Source of the DNA: VAYN01 sp964540905
GTDB taxonomy: Bacteria > Actinomycetota > Thermoleophilia > Solirubrobacterales > 70-9
NCBI GenBank assembly: GCA_964540905.1
Contig: CAZIOS010000011.1
Span: 1 to 64,000 of the forward strand
Length of the DNA stretch: 64,000 bases
Reading direction: 5' to 3'
Part shown: positions 30,094 through 38,764 of the stretch, piece after piece
How the letters are laid out: each line of letters opens with the position of its first letter
Position numbering within the stretch: the first letter of the stretch is position 1
The notes under the pieces: generated by a model
What the model was told of the DNA's origin: nothing
Database searches by the model: none
Seen by the model: the letters and a program-made list of their open reading frames with translations, nothing else
Position numbers and translations under genes: made by a program

Positions 30094-30935
30094 CGCAGCA
30101 GGCCGGCGAGGCTCTCGAGCACGTGGTCGGGGCGGGGGTCGGCGCTCGCCGCTTCCTCGCGGCCGGTGGTGCCGCTGAGGACGAGGACCGTGGCCAGGCC
30201 GGCGCGGCGGCCGCCCTCGACGTCGGAGGAGACGCGGTCGCCGACCATCGCCACCCGTTCGGCGCCGGGGATCGCCGCCAGCGCCAGCTCGAACAGGTGG
30301 CACTCGGGCTTGCCGCCGATCTCGGCCCGGCGCCCGGAGGCCGTCTCGACCGCGGCCAGGATCGCGCCGGTGCCGGGCCACTCGCCGCCCGGCATCGGCA
30401 TCGTCGGGTCGCGGCTGGTCGCGACCAGGGCGCCGCCGCCGTCGAGCGCCAGCTTCGCGGTCAGCAGCTCGCCGTAGTCGAACCCCCGGTGCCCCGAGAC
30501 CACGACCACCGCCGCCCCGCGCCCGGCCTCCCCCTCGAGCAGCGCCGCGGTGTTCCTTTTCCCCATATGTCGGGGATTTCGCACACCGATCGCCTCGGCG
30601 ACCATCCGCTTCAGCGGCTCGGCGCCGATCACGAAGGCGCCGCCGTCCTCGCCCGCCGCATCCGCCGCCAGTCGCGCCGCGACCATGCCGGCGGTGACGA
30701 TCCGCTCGGGGCCGACCTCGACCCCGAGCCCCCGCAGCCGCTCGGCGTAGGCGGCCGGCGGCCGGCCCGGGTTGTTGGTGACGAAGACGATCTCCTTGCC
30801 GGCCGCGAGCAGCGCCGCCAGCGCCTCGGCGGCGCCCGGGACCGGCGCGCGGCCGATCCAGACGACCCCGTCGAGATCGATCAGAAGTCCGTCGAAGTCG
30901 TCGGCGAGGGGCACGGGCCGCAGGCTAGTGGTCAT
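30090..30935 (-). CDS. HAD-family phosphatase (NagD-like) with internal palindrome
   Basis: 281 residues, HAD subfamily IIA. Motif I LLIDLDGVVWIG (nucleophile Asp), motif II FVTNNPG, the C2-type cap in between, motif III GGKPE and motif IV MVGDRVSSDVEGG. The stretch GVRNPRHMGKRNTA (about residue 117-130) corresponds to the palindrome at 30548-30588. It interrupts what should be a continuous AEA...LLEGEAG segment of the cap. Coupled to the downstream MFS gene. Divergent from the ABC transporter with a 18-bp gap. Confidence 0.85.
   Translation of the reverse strand: MTTSLRPVPLADDFDGLLIDLDGVVWIGRAPVPGAAEALAALLAAGKEIVFVTNNPGRPPAAYAERLRGLGVEVGPERIVTAGMVAARLAADAAGEDGGAFVIGAEPLKRMVAEAIGVRNPRHMGKRNTAALLEGEAGRGAAVVVVSGHRGFDYGELLTAKLALDGGGALVATSRDPTMPMPGGEWPGTGAILAAVETASGRRAEIGGKPECHLFELALAAIPGAERVAMVGDRVSSDVEGGRRAGLATVLVLSGTTGREEAASADPRPDHVLESLAGLLR
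30548..30588. repeat. Imperfect palindrome inside the HAD phosphatase gene
   Basis: CGGTGTTCCTTTTCCCC (30548-30564) against GGGGATTTCGCACACCG (30572-30588): ends CGGTGT/ACACCG and CCCC/GGGG pair exactly, the middle is weak. AT-richer than its surroundings. Confidence 0.5.
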
Positions 30936-30953
30936 CTCGCTACGGTGGGGGAA

Positions 30954-31685
30954 GTGAGCCTGAACGGACAGGTCGTGGTCGCCACCGACCTCAGCCGCCG
31001 CTACGGCGAGGGCGACGCCGCGGTCGACGCGCTGGCGGGTGTGAGCACCGGCTTCGAGCGCGACCGCTTCACCGCGATCATGGGCCCATCGGGCTCCGGC
31101 AAGTCGACGCTGATGCACATCCTCGCCGGCCTCGACAAGCCGACCGCCGGCACGGTCGAGCTCGACGGGGTCGAGATCACCGCCCTCGACGACGGCGAGC
31201 TGACCAAGCTGCGCCGCGACAAGCTCGGCTTCGTCTTCCAGTTCTTCAACCTGCTGCCGGTCCTCAGCGCCGAGGAGAACATGCTGCTGCCGCTCTCGAT
31301 CGCCGGCCGCAAGCCCGACCGGGCCTGGGTCGAGGAGCTGATCCGCACGGTCGGGCTCGAGGACCGGCGCACCCACCGGCCCGCCGAGCTCTCCGGCGGC
31401 CAGCAGCAGCGGGTCGCCGTCGCCCGCGCCCTCGTCTCCAAGCCGGCGGTCGTCTTCGCCGACGAGCCGACCGGCAACCTCGACTCGAAGGCCAGCGCCG
31501 GCGTCCTCGAGCTGCTGCGCAAGGCCGTCGACGACTTCGGCCAGACGGTGATCATGGTCACCCACGACCCGGTCGCCGCCGCCCACGCCGACCGGCTGAT
31601 CACCCTCCGCGACGGCAAGCTCGTCCACGACGACCGCCCGGGCTCCGCGGACGAGGTGATCGAGCTGATGAAGCAGATTGACTAG
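30954..31685 (+). CDS. ABC transporter ATP-binding protein (MacB/LolD type)
   Basis: 243 residues. Walker A GPSGSGKS, Q-loop VFQFFNLLPVLSAEENMLLP, signature LSGGQQQRVAVARAL, Walker B VVFADEPTGNLDS, switch His in MVTHDP. The FFNLLPVLSAEEN and PTGNLDSKAS segments mark the MacB/LolD/FtsE class. GTG at 30954. Overlaps its permease by 8 bp, so they form one exporter. Confidence 0.93.
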   Translation: MSLNGQVVVATDLSRRYGEGDAAVDALAGVSTGFERDRFTAIMGPSGSGKSTLMHILAGLDKPTAGTVELDGVEITALDDGELTKLRRDKLGFVFQFFNLLPVLSAEENMLLPLSIAGRKPDRAWVEELIRTVGLEDRRTHRPAELSGGQQQRVAVARALVSKPAVVFADEPTGNLDSKASAGVLELLRKAVDDFGQTVIMVTHDPVAAAHADRLITLRDGKLVHDDRPGSADEVIELMKQID

Positions 31686-34227
31686 CCTCGCCCTCAAGAG
31701 CCTCTGGGCTCGCAAGCTCCGGGCCCTGACGACGACCTTCGCGGTCGTGGTCGGCGTCGCCTTCGTCGCCGGCAGCTACATCCTCACCGACACGATCTTC
31801 GCCGCCTTCGACGAAATCTTCAGCGAGTCGCTGAGCGGGACCAGCGTCGTCGTCACCGCCCAGAACCCGGTCGAACAGGAAAACGGCGAAGTGCCGACGA
31901 TCGAAGCCTCGCTGCTGCCGCGGATCCAGCGTACGCCGGGCGTAAAGCTGGCGGCGGGAGCGATCTTCACCCCGGGCGGGTTCTTCAATGCCGAGGGCGA
32001 AAAGATCGGCAACAAATTCGCCCCCAAGTTCATCTCCTCGACCCTGCCGGGCCCGCTCGAGTCGCTCAACTACGTCGTCGGCCACAAACCCCGCGGCCCG
32101 ACCGAAGCCTCGATCGACAAGGCCGCGGCGGAAAGCTCGCACCTGAAGCTCGGCGAACGGATCGAGCTGATCGGGCAGGGCAGCGCCAGGAAGTTCCGGC
32201 TGGTCGGCTTCACCCAGCTCGGCAGCGCCTCCTTCGGCGGCGCCAGCATCGCCCAGGTGACGCTGCCGGTCGCCCAGGCGCTGACCCACAAGCTCGGCCA
32301 CTACGATCAGATCTCGGTGGCGGCCGCCGGGGGGGTGTCGGCGGCGACGCTGCGGAACCGGATCAAGGCCGAGATGCCGGCCGGCACGCGGGTCGAGACG
32401 GCGACCGAAAACGCCGACCGCGGCTCCGAAGAAATCCGCGAAAACCTCAGCTTCCTGCCGACGCTGCTGCTCGTCTTCGGCTTCATCGCCGTCTTCGTCG
32501 GCTCCTTCCTGATCTTCAACACCTTCTCGATCACGGTCGCCCAGCGGGTGACCGAGTTCGGGATGCTGCGCACGATCGGCGCCTCGCGCCGGCAGATCCT
32601 CAGCTCGGTCCTGGTCGAGGCGCTGGCGATCGGGCTGCTGGGGGCGCTGGTCGGGATCGCCGCCGGCTTCCTCATCGCCCTGCTGCTGAACGCGCTGCTG
32701 GAAGCCTTCGGCGTCGACCTGCCGACCACCGGCCTGGTGCTGGAGTCGCGCACGGTCGTCGTCGCCCTCCTGGTCGGCGTCGTCGTCACCTTCGTCTCCT
32801 CGCTGGTCCCGGCGCTGCGCTCGACCCGGGTGCCGCCGATCGCCGCCCTGCGCGCCTTCGCGCCCGCTCCGAGCCGGCGCCGGCGGCTGCTCTACGCGGC
32901 GCTCTCGATCCTGCTCGGCCTCGGCGGGCTGGCGCTGCTCCTGGCCGGCCTCTTCGGCAACGCCGGCGCCGGCGGCGCGGCGGAGCTGATCGGCATCGGC
33001 GCCGTGATCATCGTCCTCGCCGTCTCCTTCTTCAGCCCGCGGCTGGTGCCGGCGCTGGCGACCGTCGCCGGCTGGCCGCTGGAGCGGCTGCGGCGCCTCA
33101 CCGGCCGGCTGGCGCGCGAGAACGCGCAGCGCAACCCGAGCCGCACCGCGGTCACCGCGGCGGCGCTGATGATCGGCCTGGCGCTGGTCACCTTCGTCAC
33201 CGTCTTCGCCGCCGGGCTGAAGAGCTCGGTCGCCCAGGTGGTCGACGAAAACTTCGCCGGCGGCCTGGTGATCCAGAACACCGACGGCTTCTCGCCGATT
33301 CCCGCCGGCGTCGCGGTCGCTGCCCGCAAGGTGCCGGGCGTCGAGACGGTGGCGACGATCCGCTCGGCGAAGGCGAGGGACCTGAGCGGCGGCGGCACCC
33401 CGAAAGTCTCCGGGCCCTCGCCGGACATCGAACAGGCGCTGGCCCTGGAATGGAAGCAGGGAGGGCCCCAGGCCCTGCGCCGGCTGCGCGACGACCAGGC
33501 CGTCGTCTCCGAATCCTTCGCCTCCGAAAACGGGCTCGAAGTCGGCGACTCCTTCCAGCTCCTGAGCCAGACGCGGCGGCGACCCAACTTCACGGTCGCC
33601 GCCGTCTTCGAATCGAAGCTGGACGTGCTCGGCAGCGTGATCGTCACCCAACCGGTGATGGCGGCCGACTTCGACCAGACCCAGGACCAGATTGACTTCG
33701 TCGTCACCGAACCCGGCGCCGACGCGGCGACCGTGCAGGCGATCCTCTCGAAAGGCGTCGAAGCCCTCTTCCCGGTCGCCGAAGTCCTCAACCAGCAGGA
33801 ACTGAAGGAAAACCGGGAAGAACAGGTCGGGCAGCTGGTCAACCTCTTCTACGCGCTGCTGGCGCTGGCGATCGTGATCTCGCTGTTCGGGATCGCCAAC
33901 ACCCTGGCGCTCTCGATCCACGAACGCACCCGCGAGCTGGGGATGCTGCGGGCGATCGGGATGTCGCGGCGCCAGGTGCGGACGATGATCCGCTACGAGT
34001 CGGTGATCACGGCGCTGATCGGGGCGATCCTGGGGATGGTGCTGGGGATCGTCTTCGCGGCCCTGATCGCGCAGCCGCTGAAGGACGAAGGGTTCACGCT
34101 CTCCTACCCGATCGGCTCGCTGGTCGTGCTGCTGGTCCTCGCCGCCGGCGCCGGCGTCCTGGCGGCGATCGCGCCGGCGCGGCGGGCCTCGCGGCTCGAC
34201 GTGCTGGAGTCCCTGCAGTACGAGTAG
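31678..34227 (+). CDS. FtsX/MacB-like ABC permease
   Basis: 849 residues. The first helix is near residue 15-40, then a large extracellular domain (about 45-250). Three helices of the first FtsX domain follow (about 265-390, with TVAQRVTEFGMLRTIGASRRQI), then a second helix cluster, a second outside domain (about 500-700) and the second FtsX domain (LSIHERTRELGMLRAIGMSRRQVR). Two FtsX domains in one chain indicate that it can act without a second permease. TTG start. Substrate unknown; these export lipoproteins, peptides or drugs. Confidence 0.9.
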   Translation: MTSLALKSLWARKLRALTTTFAVVVGVAFVAGSYILTDTIFAAFDEIFSESLSGTSVVVTAQNPVEQENGEVPTIEASLLPRIQRTPGVKLAAGAIFTPGGFFNAEGEKIGNKFAPKFISSTLPGPLESLNYVVGHKPRGPTEASIDKAAAESSHLKLGERIELIGQGSARKFRLVGFTQLGSASFGGASIAQVTLPVAQALTHKLGHYDQISVAAAGGVSAATLRNRIKAEMPAGTRVETATENADRGSEEIRENLSFLPTLLLVFGFIAVFVGSFLIFNTFSITVAQRVTEFGMLRTIGASRRQILSSVLVEALAIGLLGALVGIAAGFLIALLLNALLEAFGVDLPTTGLVLESRTVVVALLVGVVVTFVSSLVPALRSTRVPPIAALRAFAPAPSRRRRLLYAALSILLGLGGLALLLAGLFGNAGAGGAAELIGIGAVIIVLAVSFFSPRLVPALATVAGWPLERLRRLTGRLARENAQRNPSRTAVTAAALMIGLALVTFVTVFAAGLKSSVAQVVDENFAGGLVIQNTDGFSPIPAGVAVAARKVPGVETVATIRSAKARDLSGGGTPKVSGPSPDIEQALALEWKQGGPQALRRLRDDQAVVSESFASENGLEVGDSFQLLSQTRRRPNFTVAAVFESKLDVLGSVIVTQPVMAADFDQTQDQIDFVVTEPGADAATVQAILSKGVEALFPVAEVLNQQELKENREEQVGQLVNLFYALLALAIVISLFGIANTLALSIHERTRELGMLRAIGMSRRQVRTMIRYESVITALIGAILGMVLGIVFAALIAQPLKDEGFTLSYPIGSLVVLLVLAAGAGVLAAIAPARRASRLDVLESLQYE

Positions 34228-34244
34228 CGGCGTACGCTGGCGGG

Positions 34245-35432
34245 GTGCCGTCGCGACGGATACCCCTCGGCCTCAGCGGCGAGCCGCCCCCGGGCTGGCT
34301 CGGCGCCCTCTCCTCGCTCGCCGTCGTCGCCCTCGGCACGCTGCTGGTGCTGCCGCTGAAGTCGGTCGCGACCCCGGTCTCGCTGGGCATCGTCTTCATC
34401 CCCGGGGTGCTGCTGATCGCGACCGTCTGGGGACTGCGGCAGGGGCTGCTGACGGCGGCGCTCAGCGCCCTCAGCTTCAACTGGTTCTCGATCCCGCCGG
34501 TCGGCCGCCTCGACATCGCCGACAAGCACGACTTCGTCGCCTTCGTCGTCTTCGCGATCGTCGCCCTCGCCAGCGGCACCCTGGCCGAGCTGGCCCGCGC
34601 CCGCGCCGCCGAGGCCGAGCGCCGCCGCGAGCAGGCCGACCGCGCCCTCGCCGAGCTGGAGGAGATGGCGCGCGAGCGCGACCGCATGCAGGCGGAGGCG
34701 ATCGAGGCCGAGGCGCTGCGCCGCTCCGACGAGCTGAAGACGGCGCTGCTGCGCTCGGTCTCGCACGACCTGCGGACGCCGCTGACCTCGATGATCGCCG
34801 CCGGCGCCGCCCTCGACTCGCCCAGCATCGACGCCGCCGAGCGCCACGAGCTGAGCGAGGCGGTGGTCGAGGGCGGCCAGCGGCTCTCGCGCCTGGTCGA
34901 GAACCTGCTCGACGTCTCGCGGCTGGAGTCGGGCAAAGCCGAGCCCAGCCGCGAGCCGGTCGACCTCGGCGAGCTCCTGGAGGCCGCCCGCGACTCGATC
35001 GGCACCGAGGCCGAGGTGCGGCTGGCGATCGACCCGGAGCTGCCGGCGTTGCACGCCGACGCCGCCCAGCTCGAGCGCGCCTTCGCCAACCTGCTCGACA
35101 ACGCCGTCGTCCACGGCGAGGGCCAGCCGGTCCTGGTCCGCTCGCGGCTGGTCGGGCCGCGGCTGGTGGTGCGGGTGGTCGACCGCGGCCCCGGTATCCC
35201 CGAGGGCGACCGCGAGCGCATCTTCGAGCCCTTCTTCCGCGCCGCCGGGCCCGACGCCAACCACGGCTCCGGCCTCGGCCTGGCGATCGCCCGCGGCTTC
35301 ATCGAGGCCAACGGCGGCGAGATCGGGGTCGAGTCGCTGCCGGGGCAGGGCAGCAGCTTCGTCGTCACCTTCCCGGCCCCGGGGGCCGCCGCGGGCAACG
35401 GCGGGGCCGGGACCGGCGGGGCCGAGCGGTGA
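34245..35432 (+). CDS. KdpD-type sensor histidine kinase lacking the N-terminal KdpD domain
   Basis: 395 residues: four helices of the DUF4118 domain (about 20-120, SLAVVALGTLLVLPLK to VVFAIVALASG), a coiled coil (LARARAAEAERRREQADRALAELEE), HisKA with SVSHDLRTPLTSM (phospho-His about 172) and HATPase_c with NLLDNAV, DRGPGIPEGDRERIFEPFF and GSGLGLAIARG. Full KdpD has these plus an N-terminal ATP-binding KdpD and Usp domain; here that part is a separate gene at 40840. GTG start at 34245, 17 bp after the permease. GTGA overlap with kdpE. Confidence 0.9.
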   Translation: MPSRRIPLGLSGEPPPGWLGALSSLAVVALGTLLVLPLKSVATPVSLGIVFIPGVLLIATVWGLRQGLLTAALSALSFNWFSIPPVGRLDIADKHDFVAFVVFAIVALASGTLAELARARAAEAERRREQADRALAELEEMARERDRMQAEAIEAEALRRSDELKTALLRSVSHDLRTPLTSMIAAGAALDSPSIDAAERHELSEAVVEGGQRLSRLVENLLDVSRLESGKAEPSREPVDLGELLEAARDSIGTEAEVRLAIDPELPALHADAAQLERAFANLLDNAVVHGEGQPVLVRSRLVGPRLVVRVVDRGPGIPEGDRERIFEPFFRAAGPDANHGSGLGLAIARGFIEANGGEIGVESLPGQGSSFVVTFPAPGAAAGNGGAGTGGAER

Positions 35433-36109
35433 GCGCGGCGCCGCGGATCCTCGTCTGCGACGACGAGCCGCAGATCCTGCGGGCGCTGACCGTGATCCTG
35501 CGCGACGCCGGCTACGAGGCGGTGCCGGCCAGCACCGGGGAGGAGGCGCTCGACCGCGCCGCGGTCAAACCGCCGGAGGCGGCGATCCTCGACCTGATGC
35601 TGCCCGACGTCGACGGGGTCGAGCTGACGCGGCGGTTGCGCGAGTGGAGCCAGATGCCGATCCTCGTCCTCTCCGCCGTCGGCGAGGAGGACCGCAAGGT
35701 CGAAGCGCTGGCGGCCGGCGCCGACGACTACGTGACCAAGCCCTTCGGCCCGCGCGAGCTGGTGGCGCGGCTGGAGGCGCTGCTGCGGCGCGCCCAGCCG
35801 CAGGGCGCGGAGCCGACGATCGTCGCCGAGGGGATCGAGATCGACCTCGCCGGGCGCACGGTCCGCCGCGACGGTGAGCCGGTCCACCTGACCCCGACCG
35901 AGTTCGGCTTGTTGCGGGAGTTGGCTCGTAACCGTGGCAAGCTGATCACCCACCGCGCCCTCTTGGTCGAGGTCTGGGGGGTCGAGTACGAAGACGACTT
36001 CCAGGTTCTGCGCGCCCACGTCGCCAACCTGCGCCGCAAGATCGAGCCCCCCGACGGCCCTCGCTACATCAAGACCGACCCCGGCGTGGGCTACCGCTTC
36101 GCGGTCTGA
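35429..36109 (+). CDS. kdpE: KdpE-type response regulator
   Basis: 226 residues, OmpR family. REC: CDDEP, phospho-Asp in AAILDLMLPDVDG, Lys in VTKPFGPRELVAR. Winged helix: VHLTPTEFGLLRELARNRGKLITHRALLVEVWG and a C-terminal RYIKTDPGVGYRFAV. Likely activates the kdp genes that begin 78 bp downstream. Start GTG overlaps the kinase stop. Confidence 0.92.
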   Translation: MSAAPRILVCDDEPQILRALTVILRDAGYEAVPASTGEEALDRAAVKPPEAAILDLMLPDVDGVELTRRLREWSQMPILVLSAVGEEDRKVEALAAGADDYVTKPFGPRELVARLEALLRRAQPQGAEPTIVAEGIEIDLAGRTVRRDGEPVHLTPTEFGLLRELARNRGKLITHRALLVEVWGVEYEDDFQVLRAHVANLRRKIEPPDGPRYIKTDPGVGYRFAV

Positions 36110-36186
36110 CAGGTCTTCACACGATCTGTATGGGGGCGACGGATTGCTTCATGCGGCCTTGACGGGGGCGGGCGCATGATCGGCAC

Positions 36187-36309
36187 ATGCCACTCGCAGA
36201 CATCTTTCCCGGTGGTGGCGGCCCGCTCGCCGACCTCCTCGCGATAGCGATCGCGGTCGGCCTCTTCGCCCTCCTCTACTGGGCGATCGACCTGATCGAC
36301 CGGATATGA
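36187..36309 (+). CDS. 40-residue single-helix protein upstream of kdpF
   Basis: Starts MPLADIFPGGGG and has one hydrophobic helix (LLAIAIAVGLFALLYWAI). Its TGA overlaps the kdpF ATG (ATGA), so it is coupled to the Kdp genes. I do not recognise a family. It may be an additional small subunit or a leader that couples translation. Confidence 0.6.
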   Translation: MPLADIFPGGGGPLADLLAIAIAVGLFALLYWAIDLIDRI

Positions 36310-36416
36310 CCCTGACCCTCGCCACGATCACCGCTGCGGACATCTTTGGCCTGATCGTCTCGGCCTTGGTCTGCGTCTACCTGATCTACGCGCTGCTGCG
36401 GGGAGAGAAGCTCTAG
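36306..36416 (+). CDS. kdpF: Potassium-transporting ATPase small subunit KdpF
   Basis: 36 residues: ADIFGLIVSALVCVYLIYALLRGEKL is the typical single KdpF helix and its LLRxEK tail. Located directly before kdpA (TAG followed at once by ATG). Stabilises the Kdp complex. Confidence 0.85.
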   Translation: MTLTLATITAADIFGLIVSALVCVYLIYALLRGEKL

Positions 36417-38177
36417 ATGTTCCAGGGTTGGGTCCAGATCGCGATCTATATCGCCGTCCTCGTCGCCCTGGTCAAGCCGGTCGGCATTTACATGGCGCGC
36501 GTCTTCTCCAACCAACGCGTCTTCCTCAGCCCCGTCGTCGGGCCGATCGAGCGCCTCACCTACAAGGTGTTGCGCGTGAAGCCCGAGGCGGAGGGCCAGG
36601 ACTGGAAGGCCTACGCCCGCAGCGTGATCGTCTTCTCGCTGTTCTCCTGGCTGGCGCTCTACCTGATCCTCCGCACCCAGGGAATCCAGCCGTTCAATCC
36701 GCAGGGCTTCCACTCCGGACCCTGGGACCTCAGCTTCAACACCGCCTCCTCGTTCGTCACCAACACCAACTGGCAGTACTACGGCGGCGAGACGACGCTC
36801 ACCTATTTCACCCAGATGGCCGGTCTGACGGTCCAGAACTTCATCTCAGCGGGCGTCGGGATCGTCGTCGTGATCGCCCTGATCCGCGGCATCGTCGCCC
36901 GCTCCGGTCGCGAGATCGGCAACTTCTGGCAGGACCTGGTCCGCACCCTCCTCTACATCCTGCTGCCGATCTCGATCATCGGCGCCCTCTTCCTCGTCTC
37001 CCAGGGGGTGATCCAGAACCTCGGCGATTCGTCGGTGATCCACACCCTCACCGGTGGCCAGCAGATCCTGGCCCAGGGCCCGGTCGCCTCGCAGGAGGCG
37101 ATCAAGGAGCTCGGCACCAACGGCGGCGGCTTCTTCAACGTCAACTCGGCCTACCCGTTCGAGAACTCCAGCGGCCTGACCAACTTCTTCGAGATGCTGC
37201 TGATCCTCGTCATCCCGGCCGGGCTCACCTACACCTACGGCCGCATGGTCGGCAGCCAGCGCCAGGGCTGGGCGATCTTCTCGGCGATGTTCGTCCTCTT
37301 CGTCGCCGGCGTCGCCGTCGTCTACATCGCCGAGCAGCACGGCACCCCCGCCCAGCACGCGGCCGGCCTCCACACCCACGCCTTCAGCGGCTCGACCGGC
37401 GGCAACATGGAGGGCAAGGACCAGCGCTTCGGAATCGCCGGCACTTCACTTTGGACGGCGATCACCACCGTGACCTCGTGCGGCGCGGTCAACGGCGCGC
37501 TGGAGTCGCTGACCGGGCTCGGCCAGCTGGTGCCGTTCTCCAACCTCAGCTTGAGCGAGGTCGTCTTCGGCGGCGTCGGCACCGGCCTCTACTCGATGCT
37601 GCTCTACGTCATCCTCGCCGTCTTCATCGGCGGCCTGATGGTCGGGCGCACCCCCGAGTACCTCGGCAAGAAGATCCAGGCGCGGGAGATCAAGCTGGTC
37701 TCGCTTGGCGTCCTCGTCACCCCGCTCGTGGTCCTGCTCTCCTCCGGCCTCGCCTCGGCGACCCGCTTGGGGACGCGCTCGATCTACGCCGGCATCAACC
37801 CGCAGGGCTTCTCGGAGACCCTCTACGCCTACCTCTCCCAGGCCAACAACAACGGCTCCGCCCTGGCCGGTTACACCGGCTTCATCCAGCCCAACGCGCC
37901 CGGCAACGTCGGCGCCTACGGGATCAGCTTCGCCGACCTGCTCGGCGGTGGGGTGATGGTGATCGCCCGCCTCCTGCCGATCCTCTTCGTCCTCGCCGTC
38001 GCCGGCGCGCTCGCCGGCAAGAAGGTCTCGCCGGCGGGCCTGGGGACGATGCGGACCGACAACCCGACCTTCGTCATCCTGCTGATCGGCGTCGTGATCT
38101 TGGTCGGCGCCCTGACCTTCTTCCCGGCACTCCTGCTCGGGCCGGTCGTCCAGAGCCTGACCACGAGGTTGTTCTGA
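36417..38177 (+). CDS. kdpA: Potassium-transporting ATPase subunit KdpA
   Basis: 586 residues. The K+-channel-like subunit with four pore units; selectivity-filter regions are visible in SFVTNTNWQYYGGE, GTNGGGFFNVNSAYPFEN, TSCGAVNGALE and the later LAGYTGF region. Ten or so helices. The ATG follows GGGAGAGAAG. Stop overlaps the kdpC ATG (TGATG), not kdpB as usual. Confidence 0.95.
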   Translation: MFQGWVQIAIYIAVLVALVKPVGIYMARVFSNQRVFLSPVVGPIERLTYKVLRVKPEAEGQDWKAYARSVIVFSLFSWLALYLILRTQGIQPFNPQGFHSGPWDLSFNTASSFVTNTNWQYYGGETTLTYFTQMAGLTVQNFISAGVGIVVVIALIRGIVARSGREIGNFWQDLVRTLLYILLPISIIGALFLVSQGVIQNLGDSSVIHTLTGGQQILAQGPVASQEAIKELGTNGGGFFNVNSAYPFENSSGLTNFFEMLLILVIPAGLTYTYGRMVGSQRQGWAIFSAMFVLFVAGVAVVYIAEQHGTPAQHAAGLHTHAFSGSTGGNMEGKDQRFGIAGTSLWTAITTVTSCGAVNGALESLTGLGQLVPFSNLSLSEVVFGGVGTGLYSMLLYVILAVFIGGLMVGRTPEYLGKKIQAREIKLVSLGVLVTPLVVLLSSGLASATRLGTRSIYAGINPQGFSETLYAYLSQANNNGSALAGYTGFIQPNAPGNVGAYGISFADLLGGGVMVIARLLPILFVLAVAGALAGKKVSPAGLGTMRTDNPTFVILLIGVVILVGALTFFPALLLGPVVQSLTTRLF

Positions 38178-38764
38178 TGTGGAAGGACCTCAAGACCGGG
38201 CTGATCGCGATCGTCGCGATGACGGTCTTCCTCGGCCTCGCCTACCCGCTGGCGATCACCGGCATCTCCCAGGTCGTCTTCCCCAGCAAGGCCAACGGCT
38301 CCAAGGTGAGCCTGAATGGCAAGGTCGTCGGCTCGAGTCTGATCGGCCAGGAATTCAAGGGCAAGGCCTACTTCCACTCGCGCCCGTCGGCGACCGAATA
38401 CTCCGGCGACGTCACCTTCTTCGGCAACGCCGCCCCCAACAGCCCCGAAGCACGCGAAGAAGTCCGCGAATACATGAAGGCTTATCTGCAGCTCGAGAAG
38501 CCCTACGACAAGGCGCTGACCAGCGAAGGCGTTCCGGTCGACGCCGTCACCCAGTCGGCCTCCGGCGTCGACCCTGAAATCTCACAGGCCAACGCCTGGA
38601 TTCAAGCGCACCGCATCGCCGCCGTGCGCCACCTCTCGCTCACCAAGGTCGACGAACTGATCTCCGACCACACCGACGGCCGTTTCCTCGGCGTCCTCGG
38701 TGAGCCGGGGGTCGACGTCCTCGAGCTCAACATCGCCCTCGACAAGGAAGCGCCGATCAGATGA
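38177..38764 (+). CDS. kdpC: Potassium-transporting ATPase subunit KdpC
   Basis: 195 residues: one N-terminal helix (IAIVAMTVFLGLAYPLAITG) and an outside domain with GKAYFHSRPSATEYSG and SASGVDPEISQANAWIQAHRIA, the standard KdpC motifs. It is located between kdpA and kdpB, overlapping each by 1-4 bp, whereas the usual order is A-B-C. Confidence 0.93.
   Translation: MWKDLKTGLIAIVAMTVFLGLAYPLAITGISQVVFPSKANGSKVSLNGKVVGSSLIGQEFKGKAYFHSRPSATEYSGDVTFFGNAAPNSPEAREEVREYMKAYLQLEKPYDKALTSEGVPVDAVTQSASGVDPEISQANAWIQAHRIAAVRHLSLTKVDELISDHTDGRFLGVLGEPGVDVLELNIALDKEAPIR

Noticed and set aside
38177..38764. kdpC position as an annotation error
   Set aside because: The KdpC motifs (YFHSRPSA, SGVDPEIS) and tight overlaps on both sides show the A-C-B order is in the DNA.
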